DNA from: Clostridiales bacterium
GTDB lineage: Bacteria > Bacillota > Clostridia > Lachnospirales > Lachnospiraceae
Direction: 5' to 3'
DNA: 12,598 nt
Assembly: GCA_019420425.1 (NCBI GenBank)
Contig: JAHZHG010000020.1
Span: 1 to 12,598, forward strand
Under the pieces are notes generated by a model. The model was not told where the DNA came from. It made no database searches and saw nothing but the letters and a program-made list of their open reading frames with translations. Position 1 is the stretch's first letter; the number at the start of each line of letters is the position of its first letter. Shown in pieces: positions 6,634-12,598 of this stretch. Both the position numbers and the translations under genes were made by a program.

Positions 6634-7737
6634 GTGGAAAACAGGAAATATATCGAAGAAATAGCCGGCTGTTTTCAGCTCACGGAAGGGCCGACGCAGG
6701 CAGAGCCTTATGGAAACGGTCATATCAATGATACCTTCCGGCTGACCTGTCAGACGCCGGATGGAATCAGACGGTACATCCTGCAGAGGATGAATAAGAG
6801 CATTTTTACCCATCCCGTGGAGCTGATGGAAAACATCATGAACGTGACGGAATGGCTGAAAAAGAAAATCATCGCCGCGGGAGGCAATCCCGAGAGGGAA
6901 ACACTCAACATTGTGCCTGCCCGGGACGGAAAGCCGTATTACCTAGACAGCGAAGGGGAATACTGGAGGGTATATCTTTTTGTAGAGGGAACCACCAGCT
7001 ACGAGCAGGTAGAGCGCCCGGATGATTTTTACCAGAGCGCCCTTTCCTTCGGCCATTTTCAACGGATGCTGTCGGACTATCCGGCGAAGAGTCTCCATGA
7101 GACTATTCCGGATTTCCACAATACGGTGAAACGGTTTGCCGCATTTAAACGGGCGGTGGAGGCAGACGCCTGCGGCCGTGCCGCCAGCGTGCAGGAGGAG
7201 ATCCGCTTTGTCCTGGAGCGGGAGGACTTCGCTCACACGCTGTGCGATCTGGAGGCCCGCGGCGAGCTGCCCATCAGAGTTACCCACAACGACACCAAGC
7301 TGAACAACATCCTGATCGATAACCAGACTGGCAGAGGAATCTGCGTCGTAGATCTGGATACCGTAATGCCGGGTCTGGCGGTAAACGACTTTGGCGATTC
7401 CATTCGCTTCGGCGCCAGCACAGGAGCCGAGGATGAGCCCGACCTGTCCAAGGTATCCTGTGATCTTGCGCTGTATGAGCTGTACACCAGGGGATTTATC
7501 GAGGGCTGCGGAGGCGCCCTTACAGACGCAGAGATGGACCAGCTGTCCACCGGCGCCAGGATGATGACCTTCGAGTGCGGTATGCGGTTCCTGGCCGACT
7601 ACCTGGAGGGCGATCATTACTTCAAGATCCACCGCGAAGGCCACAACCTGGACCGCGCCAGAACCCAGTTCAAGCTGGTAAAGGACATGGAGGAGAAACT
7701 GGCTGAGATGAAGGCAATCGTAAACAAATACCGTTGA
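6634..7737 (+). CDS. APH-fold sugar kinase, similar to N-acetylhexosamine 1-kinase
   Basis: 367 residues, close to the roughly 360 of NahK-type kinases. The start is a GTG right after the TAA of the preceding remnant, with GGGAGG about 8 nt upstream. It has the aminoglycoside-phosphotransferase fold: N-lobe with PYGNGHINDTF (about 25-35) and RYILQRMN; catalytic loop THNDTKLNN (217-225, with catalytic Asp220 and metal-binding Asn225); and DLDTVMPG (240-247), the Asp that binds the second metal. The HNDTKLNN and DLDTVMPG wording is the form found in sugar 1-kinases, not antibiotic kinases. Likely reaction: ATP-dependent phosphorylation of an N-acetylhexosamine at C1, to feed UDP-sugar making with the (now broken) nucleotidyltransferase. 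An antibiotic-resistance role is unlikely. Exact sugar unknown. Confidence 0.8.
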   Translation: MENRKYIEEIAGCFQLTEGPTQAEPYGNGHINDTFRLTCQTPDGIRRYILQRMNKSIFTHPVELMENIMNVTEWLKKKIIAAGGNPERETLNIVPARDGKPYYLDSEGEYWRVYLFVEGTTSYEQVERPDDFYQSALSFGHFQRMLSDYPAKSLHETIPDFHNTVKRFAAFKRAVEADACGRAASVQEEIRFVLEREDFAHTLCDLEARGELPIRVTHNDTKLNNILIDNQTGRGICVVDLDTVMPGLAVNDFGDSIRFGASTGAEDEPDLSKVSCDLALYELYTRGFIEGCGGALTDAEMDQLSTGARMMTFECGMRFLADYLEGDHYFKIHREGHNLDRARTQFKLVKDMEEKLAEMKAIVNKYR

Positions 7738-7773
7738 GGCAAAAGGGGACTGGCGGCTGAGCCGGGGCCTCAA
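7734..7773. other. Hairpin at the end of the kinase gene and left edge of the inserted cassette
   Basis: TTGAGGC (7734-7740, containing the TGA stop) pairs with GCCTCAA (7767-7773), and inside it CGGC (7754-7757) pairs with GCCG (7761-7764). There is no T-run after it on either strand, so it is a weak terminator at best. Confidence 0.35.
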
Positions 7774-7852
7774 TGTAGACGGCCTTTACCAGTTCCCTCA
7801 GCGCGCAGGGCGTCAGTTCGTCCAGTTCCGTATAGTTGTGCGCCCGTTTGGC
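7744..7852 (-). pseudogene. C-terminal scrap of a large serine recombinase
   Basis: On the minus strand the frame reading RAKRAHNYTELDELTPCAL, then RELVKAVYIEAPA, resembles the DUF4368 tail of large serine recombinases of Clostridia transposons (typical form: ..YTD..ELTP..L.EFI.KI.VH..). It is only about 36 codons, with a stop directly upstream and no start or recombinase catalytic domain. It sits exactly between the GC-richer kinase gene and the A+T-rich MATE/TetR cassette, which is where a recombinase relic of a mobile element would be expected. It is non-functional. Confidence 0.55.
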
Positions 7853-7914
7853 TCTTCAATAAGCGTGAGAAGCCATCGTATCGCTAATACATAATCGCGT
7901 CTTTTCTTGTCATT
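7853..7914. other. Short gap after the MATE gene
   Basis: No gene or convincing terminator is seen here; the MATE transcript has no clear stop signal before the recombinase scrap. Confidence 0.4.
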
Positions 7915-9309
7915 TTAATTCCCACCTTGAATTTTTAATGCTTTCATATTCTTCATTTCACGCAAAGCAAAATAAGCGGCTAAAATGACTGCGGCGGCAT
8001 CTGCAATCGGCCCGGCGTACATCACACCGTCAATTCCATAAAACATCGGAAGAATTAAAATCAGGGGAAGCAAAAAAACGATTTGCCGCGTCAAGGACAT
8101 AACAATCCCCAATTTTGCCTTGCCAATCGATGTAAAGAAATTAGAGGTAAGTGGTTGTATTCCGTTCACAAATGTAAAGAAAAGATAAATGCGGAAATAC
8201 TTTTCTGCGAACGCAAAGTACAATTCGCTGCCTGTACCAAAAATACGAACAATTTGACGCGGGAATAGCTGAAAACACAAAAATGATATGACACAAACAG
8301 CTGTAACTGTAATCGCTGCTTTTTTGTATGTTTCCTGCACTCGTGAGTAGTTTTTGGCTCCGTAGTTAAATCCCCAAATAGGTTGGCAGCCTTGAGCAAT
8401 TCCTAAAACAAATGCCATAAACAGAACATTGACCTTTGAAATCACGCCTACGCAGGCCAGGGGAATATCACTGCCATAAATGGATAACTCGCCATAATTG
8501 CGCAAGGTGTTATTCAGCGTGATCTGAACCGCACTCATGGCAAGCTGATTAAAGCACGACGCTGCACCGAGAGAAGCGAGTGTCTTCATTCTTTCAAATG
8601 ACGGGCGAAAATGCCTGCGTTCCAACTTTGTGGTCTTAAATTTTTTTTTCACATAATACAGAACCAACAGGGCCGAAATAACTTGCCCAGTTACTGTTGC
8701 ATAGGCGGCTCCGGCAATTCCGAGATCAAATGCAAAAATGAAAAGCGGATCTAAAACGCAATTTAGGATCGCGCCTGAAGCCGTGGCAAGCATTGCATAA
8801 GTAGGACTTCCATCAGCCCGGATTAAATGCCCGCCGCCGATGCTCAGCATGGAAAACGGAATACCAAAGGTTGTAATCCCGGTATATATCAGAGCGTAAG
8901 GCAATACTTCCTCCGTTGCTCCAAATGCCAACAAAAGCGGCTCTAAAAAGGCTAAAACAAGCGCAAAGAGCGCGAAGCCGCAAATCAGAAGAAAGGTCAA
9001 CCCATTTCCATAGACTTGTGTAGCTTTGTCCTTTTGGTCATTTCCCAACTCCAGGCTAAAGCATGAGGCACTTCCCACGCCAAACAGCAGCGCCAGCGAA
9101 TTGGAAATGGTAACAAGAGGGAACGCCACATTTGTAGCGGCGTTTCCTAACAGGCCGACGCTTTGACCAATAAATATTTGGTCTACAATATTGTACGCGG
9201 CACTGATTAATCCGCCTATAATGGCGGGAATTGCAAATTTGGCAATCAATCTCCCGATTGCTCCGTTTGCAAGAGGATTTTCCTCCTGCGTTGACGGTAA
9301 GTTCTTCAT
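7915..9309 (-). CDS. MATE-family multidrug efflux transporter (MepA-like)
   Basis: 464 residues, full length for the family, with about twelve hydrophobic segments. After a short cytoplasmic start (MKNLPSTQEENPLANGAIGR) comes the family hallmark KFAIPAIIGGLISAAYNIVDQIFIGQ. The two-lobed repeat is visible: the second half begins near SLGAASCFNQLAMSAVQITL and contains GIAQGCQPIWGFNYGAKNY, a typical MATE segment. It should export cationic drugs or toxic metabolites across the membrane using a Na+ or H+ gradient. The start ATG at 9309 has GGGG about 10 nt upstream. Base composition is more A+T-rich than the genes to the left. It is divergent from a TetR regulator and shares a symmetric promoter with it, so drug-inducible control is likely. 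Substrate cannot be told from the sequence. Confidence 0.92.
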   Translation of the reverse strand: MKNLPSTQEENPLANGAIGRLIAKFAIPAIIGGLISAAYNIVDQIFIGQSVGLLGNAATNVAFPLVTISNSLALLFGVGSASCFSLELGNDQKDKATQVYGNGLTFLLICGFALFALVLAFLEPLLLAFGATEEVLPYALIYTGITTFGIPFSMLSIGGGHLIRADGSPTYAMLATASGAILNCVLDPLFIFAFDLGIAGAAYATVTGQVISALLVLYYVKKKFKTTKLERRHFRPSFERMKTLASLGAASCFNQLAMSAVQITLNNTLRNYGELSIYGSDIPLACVGVISKVNVLFMAFVLGIAQGCQPIWGFNYGAKNYSRVQETYKKAAITVTAVCVISFLCFQLFPRQIVRIFGTGSELYFAFAEKYFRIYLFFTFVNGIQPLTSNFFTSIGKAKLGIVMSLTRQIVFLLPLILILPMFYGIDGVMYAGPIADAAAVILAAYFALREMKNMKALKIQGGN

Positions 9310-9335
9310 GTGAGTTATTCCCCTTTCAGACTATT

Positions 9336-9353
9336 TTAGTACTATTGTACTAA
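9336..9353. promoter_or_regulatory. Inverted repeat at the MATE transcription start, candidate operator
   Basis: TTAGTACTATTGTACTAA is a perfect 7-4-7 inverted repeat. It lies directly downstream of the minus-strand -10 and covers the expected MATE start point (near 9353), and it adjoins the plus-strand -35. A protein bound here would block MATE transcription. Confidence 0.5.
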
Positions 9354-9354
9354 T

Positions 9355-9388
9355 TTGACATTTTAGCACAGCTGAGCTAGAATGTCAA
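9355..9388. promoter_or_regulatory. Face-to-face overlapping promoters inside a 34-bp palindrome (TetR/MATE control site)
   Basis: Plus strand: TTGACA (9355-9360), 17 bp, TAGAAT (9378-9383), driving tetR. Minus strand: TTGACA (9388-9383), 17 bp, TAAAAT (9365-9360), driving MATE. Each -10 touches or overlaps the other's -35. The whole 34 bp is a palindrome centred on CAGCTG with 15 of 17 pairs matching. The core TAGC-A-CAGCTG-A-GCTA is a good candidate TetR operator, so one bound dimer would shut both promoters. Confidence 0.75.
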
Positions 9389-9437
9389 TAAGGCCAAAAT
9401 GGCGGCAAGGAGAAACAGCACGGGGAGAACTAAATAG

Positions 9438-10052
9438 ATGAAACAAAACATTAAACAGGAAATTATGGATACAGCAAAGCGTTTATTCATCAAAAAAGGA
9501 TTTCACGATACATCAATGCGTGATATTGCCGCAGCTTTGAATATTAGCGTTGGCAATTTGACCTACCATTACAAAAAGAAGGAAGATTTGATTGAAGCGA
9601 TTTTGCTCGAAGATCATCAGCATTACCAAAAGCCAGAATTGCTATGCTCCCTGGGCGATCTGGATGAGTTACTTAGACGAACTACAACGCAAAGAGACAG
9701 GCGTCCCTATTATTATCGATATTATAAGCAGTTGGCCCAGCTGTGCCCGGCAATTTATGAAATGCAAGTATCCGTTTTGAACGATTTAAGCGATGTCTTT
9801 ACAAAATCATTTCAAAATTTTGTTACCAGTGGAATACTGAAAAAAGACTTTTTGCAGGAATACGACAAAATCATAAGAGTTATTATGACCATTATGGTAT
9901 ATGGCTTGCCGGATTTTTACCAAACACCAAAAGCAGAGCAAGAGTTTTCCATTCCCAAATGTGTTTGGAGCATTATTATTCCGTGTTTGACAGAACAGGG
10001 ATATAAAGAATATCAACTGCTATTAGAGCAAAATCCAAAGGACAACGGCTAA
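9438..10052 (+). CDS. TetR/AcrR-family repressor next to MATE efflux gene
   Basis: 204 residues. The N-terminal DNA-binding domain (about 5-52) is clear: IMDTAKRLFIKKGFHDTSMR, DIAAALNISVGNLTYHYKKK, EDLIEAI. The C-terminal ligand-binding part is helical and not of a subgroup I recognise (rich in Tyr: PYYYRYYKQL, later MVYGLPDFYQ). GGGGAG lies about 10 nt before the ATG. It should repress itself and the divergent MATE gene by binding the symmetric site between them and release on binding a drug or metabolite. A+T-rich like the MATE gene, so both probably arrived together. Confidence 0.9.
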   Translation: MKQNIKQEIMDTAKRLFIKKGFHDTSMRDIAAALNISVGNLTYHYKKKEDLIEAILLEDHQHYQKPELLCSLGDLDELLRRTTTQRDRRPYYYRYYKQLAQLCPAIYEMQVSVLNDLSDVFTKSFQNFVTSGILKKDFLQEYDKIIRVIMTIMVYGLPDFYQTPKAEQEFSIPKCVWSIIIPCLTEQGYKEYQLLLEQNPKDNG

Positions 10053-10242
10053 GGGTTAAAAATGGCAAAAACAGAAGACGTTTTTCATATCACTTGGGGG
10101 AATGCCCTACCGGCAAGCAGAGCAAGTGTATAACACCTGTGGTTTTTACAGCGCCGCTGTCCCAGTAAAAATGCTTGGTGGGGAGCCTCCCCAAACCCGG
10201 TTTTGGGACAACGTGTCCGAAAGGTTAGGCTTTGACGAGCAA
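10053..10242. other. Structured non-coding block at the right end of the cassette (possible mobile-element end or transfer region)
   Basis: No reliable gene is seen. Several inverted repeats crowd here: TGTCCCA (about 10157-10163) with TGGGACA (10204-10210), GGGGAG/CTCCCC (about 10179-10191) and CCAAA/TTTTGG (about 10189-10206) nested inside, then GACA-ACG-TGTC. Such a stem cluster is typical of element ends or transfer origins, but I cannot match it to a known one. The 64-codon minus-strand frame here is judged not to be a gene. Confidence 0.35.
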
Positions 10243-10290
10243 AAAAGGTACTGGACTTAACATAAATTAAATCCAGCACCTTTTCTTTTC
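10243..10290. terminator. Bidirectional intrinsic terminator
   Basis: AAAAGGTACTGGA (10243-10255) pairs with TCCAGCACCTTTT (10272-10284) with one mismatch. The plus side ends in TTTTCTTTTC and the minus side in a six-T run. It separates the cassette from the leftward XRE gene. Confidence 0.8.
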
Positions 10291-10377
10291 TTGGCGCTCC
10301 TGTCTGACAGCCGCCTGTATTTCAGTATTTTGGGGTTACTGTCTTATGGGCACCCGGCTTTTGCCAGTGGTTTTGTT
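10291..10377. other. Gap downstream of the XRE gene
   Basis: Nothing convincing is seen; a trailing stretch between the XRE stop and the bidirectional terminator. Confidence 0.3.
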
Positions 10378-10728
10378 TTATTTAAGCTTATCCGAAGCCT
10401 GTTCGTCCAGGCAGTCCAGATACCCGTCCATATAAGACTTGATTTTTTCACGGCCGGTTGCGCTAAGCCGACGGTAATTCCGAAGCATTTCTAATTCATC
10501 TTTTCTTAGCTCCTGTACGGGGATAGTATCATGACGCATGTCAGACAGCCCCAAAATGTAATCAATATTCGCATCTAAAATATCACGAAGCTTGAGCAGA
10601 GATCGTACGCTGGGACAATATTTTCCCTTTTCATAAGCGCTGATGGTTTCCTGAGAGACCTCCAATTCAATGCTGAGACGAACCTGCGTGATATGTTTTT
10701 CTTCTCTCAGTTGTCGGATTCGATTCAT
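10378..10728 (-). CDS. XRE-family (Cro/cI-type) DNA-binding regulator
   Basis: 116 residues from the ATG at 10728, which has AGGAG 6 nt upstream. A TTG two codons earlier (10734) directly abuts AGGAG and cannot be the start. An N-terminal helix-turn-helix (about 2-57) is textbook: IRQLREEKHITQVRLSIELE, VSQETISAYEKGKYCPSVRS, LLKLRDILDANIDYILGLSD. The C-terminal half (ELEMLRNYRRLSATGREKIK) is helical and probably used for dimer formation. It is divergent from a surface-protein operon and two operator-like repeats lie between them, so it likely represses itself and that operon. Confidence 0.92.
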   Translation of the reverse strand: MNRIRQLREEKHITQVRLSIELEVSQETISAYEKGKYCPSVRSLLKLRDILDANIDYILGLSDMRHDTIPVQELRKDELEMLRNYRRLSATGREKIKSYMDGYLDCLDEQASDKLK

Positions 10729-10752
10729 ATACAACTCCTTTTTGTATATTTT

Positions 10753-10789
10753 ACAAGTTTAACTTGTTTTTTATAGAAGTTTAAGTTAT
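10753..10789. promoter_or_regulatory. Two operator-like repeats for the XRE regulator
   Basis: Site 1, ACAAGTTTAACTTGT (10753-10767), is a perfect 7-1-7 inverted repeat. Site 2, AGAAGTTTAAGTTAT (10775-10789), matches it at 12 of 15 positions. They are 22 bp apart, two helical turns, so two dimers could bind the same face. Both lie over the two divergent promoters. Confidence 0.65.
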
Positions 10790-10792
10790 TAT
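10764..10792 (+). promoter_or_regulatory. Promoter of the rightward surface-protein genes
   Basis: TTGTTT (10764-10769), 17-bp spacer, TATTAT (10787-10792). The -35 overlaps operator site 1 and the spacer overlaps site 2. A further repeat AATACAA/TTGTATT (10794-10800 with 10808-10814) straddles the expected start near 10799, leaving a long leader of about 150 nt. Confidence 0.55.
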
Positions 10793-10800
10793 TAATACAA
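10770..10800 (-). promoter_or_regulatory. Promoter of the XRE gene
   Basis: Minus strand TTGTAT (10800-10795), 19-bp spacer, TATAAA (10775-10770). The spacer is longer than ideal and contains operator site 2, which fits self-repression. Confidence 0.4.
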
Positions 10801-10948
10801 GATGAGGTTGTATTTATACCTGAAGAACCTGTATTCTTTTTGGCAGGTGCTGATTTAAAGAAGGAGGGAAAGAGGAAAAGAAGAAATAAAGGCGGATGCA
10901 AATTTTCAGAGAGACAAAGATAAATGTGAATGGAAAAGGGGAATGTTT

Positions 10949-12264
10949 ATGAAATCATCAAAAACAAATTGGCTTCAACGAATGTTTTTCATTATGGCGG
11001 CGGTATGTATGCTGGCGGTGTTTTCACCGGTGAGGGCAAAGGCGGCGCTGTATAATGAGTATACTCTGGCTACGGATAATGTTTGGAAAAGTGGGTCAAT
11101 ATCCAACAGCGACGGGATCAATTATTATAAGGTCAGGCTCACAAGCGCAGGATTTCTGCATATCGATTACGAGGGAAGAAGCATCCGGGATGCTTACGTA
11201 GAAGTATGGAATGCCGAGCAGACAGGAAGGTTTTACCAAAAAAATGTGTATTATTCCAGTGACTCAGAACCAATTGTACATGGGATGGATTTTACCCTTG
11301 AAGCGGGAAACTATGTGATTAAGGTTTACCCGCATAGGGGAAATGCAGGTACATACCGGGTTAGAGCAAAGTTTATATCTGCAAAATCGAATGAGAAGGA
11401 GCCAAATAATGCGCTTACTCAAGCAATGCAAGTGTATACTAACACTACAATAAAAGGGCTTCTATCGCAAACCGATCAAAGAGATATTTATTGCATCACG
11501 GTGCCCAGATCTCAAAAAATAACAATTACAGTTGTTTCACGTGCAGCCAGAATCCAGTGCATTTTAAATAAAGCAGATGGGGGAAATATTTTTTCTGAGC
11601 GTTATGATGGGAGTGAGACGTTTCCAAAGACTGGGTCAAGAGCAGTAGAGCTGACTGCTGGAACATATTATATCTATTTTGTAGCATATTATACTAACAC
11701 TACAGGCCGATATGAATTTACGGTTACCGGTATTACTCCTAGCCCGGTGAACAAGGTCTCTTCCCTGAGTATTTCAGGCAACAAGGCGGTCGCCGTAGGC
11801 GGGACGCTTTCGCTCAGAGCTGCGGTACGGCCGACAAATGCAAATGGACTTCCAGCAATACGAAAGTGGCGACGGTGAGTTCCACAGGAAAAGTAACTGC
11901 CAGGTATCCGGGGAAAGCGGTGATTACGGCTAAGGCGAAGGACGGCAGTGGAAAAACGGCAAAGTGTACAGTGATTGTACGGCCGAAACGGGTAGCGGTT
12001 TCGCAGCTGATCAGCCCGTCAAAGGGTAAATTAAAGGCCATCTGGGCGAAACAGGCTGGGATAAGCGGTTATCAGGTTGAGTATAGTCCGAGCAGCAGCT
12101 TTACCAGCGGACGGTTTATCCTTCTTTCTTCTTCAAAAAATACATATACCGGCGGAGCGACTTCAAATAAGGTTTACTACGTACGGATCCGGGCGTATAA
12201 GAAGATTGACGGAAAGACGTATTACGGAAGCTGGAGTACGGCAAAGAAAGTAAAAGTGAAATAA
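10949..12264 (+). pseudogene. Secreted surface protein with PPC-like, Big_2 and fibronectin III domains, frameshifted in Big_2
   Basis: The start is the ATG at 10949 (AGGGGA 7 nt upstream); the ATG at 10943 abuts the ribosome site. A signal peptide ends PVRAKA (residue about 32). Two PPC-like beta domains follow: about 33-150 (DGINYYKVRLTSAGFLHIDY, GNYVIKVYPHRGNAGTYRVR) and about 150-265 (EPNNALTQAMQV, GTYYIYFVAYYTNTTGRYEF). Then a Big_2 domain starts (KVSSLSISGNKAVAVGGTLS) but the frame breaks near 11843, giving PTNANGLPAIRKWRR and a stop at 11876. The next frame continues WTSSNTKVATVSSTGKVTA, completing Big_2, then a fibronectin III-like domain (SGYQVEYSPSSSFTSG, VYYVRIRAYKKIDGKTYYGS) ending at 12264. 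Family spacing suggests a loss of about 16 bases. The first part would still be secreted without the C-terminal domains. Confidence 0.75.
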
Positions 12265-12322
12265 GAAACTGTTTGTGGAAAGTCGGTTATGGCGTATAAA
12301 TGAAAAGAAGGCGGGAGAAGTT

Positions 12323-12598
12323 ATGGAGCAATTGAGCTTTAAGATAAAAAAATGGAAAGCAGTATTTTTCGGCGTGTTGTTTGTCGTATCCTTTTGGCTT
12401 GCTAAAGCAGATTACAGCTATGCTGCCTCTGTCCCGAGTATCAGCTACAAGGGGCATGTGCAGGGCTACGGATGGCAGAGTACAGTAAAAGACGGAAAGA
12501 CGGCGGGAACAGAGAATCAGTCCAAAAGGCTGGAAGGGCTTATCATTAATTTAAAGGACAGCAAGGGGAAGAGCATGGTCAGCTATTGCGCCCATGTG
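12323..12598 (+). CDS. Surface protein with Clostridial hydrophobic W (ChW) repeat (partial, runs off right edge)
   Basis: 92 codons are present and the frame is open to the window end. GGGAGAAG lies just before the ATG at 12323. The start (MEQLSFKIKKWKAVFFGVLF, then SFWLAKADYSYAAS) is a signal peptide likely cut near Ala36. Directly after comes SYKGHVQGYGWQS, then VKDGKTAGTENQSKRLEGL and a second CAHV segment, the first ChW repeat (PF07538): GHVQxxGWQ, a G-T-xG-QSxRLEAL core and a start of the next unit. ChW proteins sit on the surface of Clostridia, often with wall-binding or enzyme domains, which would lie beyond the edge. It follows the broken surface gene by 58 bp in the same direction. 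Confidence 0.8.
   Translation, partial: MEQLSFKIKKWKAVFFGVLFVVSFWLAKADYSYAASVPSISYKGHVQGYGWQSTVKDGKTAGTENQSKRLEGLIINLKDSKGKSMVSYCAHV

Noticed and set aside
6634..7737. Antibiotic-resistance aminoglycoside phosphotransferase
   Set aside because: Catalytic wording HNDTKLNN/DLDTVMPG and the adjacent nucleotidyltransferase stub fit a sugar 1-kinase instead.
6943..7773. 276-codon minus-strand frame over the sugar kinase
   Set aside because: Antisense shadow with a TTG start; the plus-strand kinase has full catalytic motifs.
7741..10255. Similar short sequences AAAAGGGGACTGG (7741) and AAAAGGTACTGG (10243) as element ends
   Set aside because: Too short and imperfect, and the right copy is part of a terminator stem; not convincing as attachment sites.
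10085..10279. 64-codon minus-strand frame in the structured block
   Set aside because: No ribosome site or family; it runs through stems and a terminator.
10802..10858. Possible 18-codon leader peptide (MRLYLYLKNLYSFWQVLI)
   Set aside because: No ribosome site, and the ATG sits only a few bases after the expected transcript start.
10896..10952. Short upstream frame ending in an ATGA overlap with the surface-protein start
   Set aside because: Weak ribosome site and no recognisable product; the overlap may be chance, although translational coupling is possible.

Overview
The window looks like chromosome from a low-to-mid GC gut Clostridia, most likely Lachnospiraceae. The signs are consensus sigma-A promoters, strong AGGAGG-type ribosome sites, a T-box riboswitch, a Clostridial hydrophobic (ChW) repeat protein, Big_2-type surface proteins and a serine-recombinase relic. 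No rRNA, tRNA or CRISPR array was seen.

Left part (1-2117): a secreted protein gene runs off the left edge on the minus strand. It has a beta-propeller-like body and a copper-amine-oxidase-N-like stalk domain. Divergent from it, with its own promoter, is a small secreted protein with a YbjN-like look. Each has a recognisable sigma-A promoter in the shared 245-bp gap.

Transport part (2189-5261, minus strand): a tightly packed three-gene ABC transporter (binding protein, permease, ATPase; COG2984/COG4120/COG1101 type) sits behind a full T-box leader with a consensus promoter. The specifier loop reads best as UGG (Trp), so this is a predicted tryptophan uptake operon of the trpXYZ type, switched on by uncharged tRNA-Trp. 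A hairpin shared with the convergent YbjN-like gene closes the operon.

Central part (5340-7737, plus strand): an AraC-family regulator, then a decayed 3' stub of an NDP-sugar nucleotidyltransferase, then an intact APH-fold kinase resembling N-acetylhexosamine 1-kinases. A perfect 16-bp palindrome lies just before the stub.

Inserted cassette (about 7740-10290): clearly more A+T-rich than the left half. It has a C-terminal scrap of a large serine recombinase at its left side, then a MATE efflux gene and a divergent TetR regulator, then a highly structured non-coding block and a bidirectional terminator. The two genes are driven by two completely overlapping, face-to-face promoters embedded in one 34-bp near-perfect palindrome. 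I read this as a worn mobile-element remnant that kept its efflux cargo.

Right part (10378-12598): an XRE repressor is divergent from surface-protein genes. Two operator-like repeats 22 bp apart sit over both promoters. The first surface gene (two PPC-like domains, Big_2, Fn3) is broken by a frameshift inside Big_2. The second (ChW repeat) is cut by the window end.

The most interesting points are the Trp T-box transporter, the symmetric face-to-face promoter/operator, and the XRE double operator with the broken surface gene behind it. I did not find a clear, wholly new multi-gene system.
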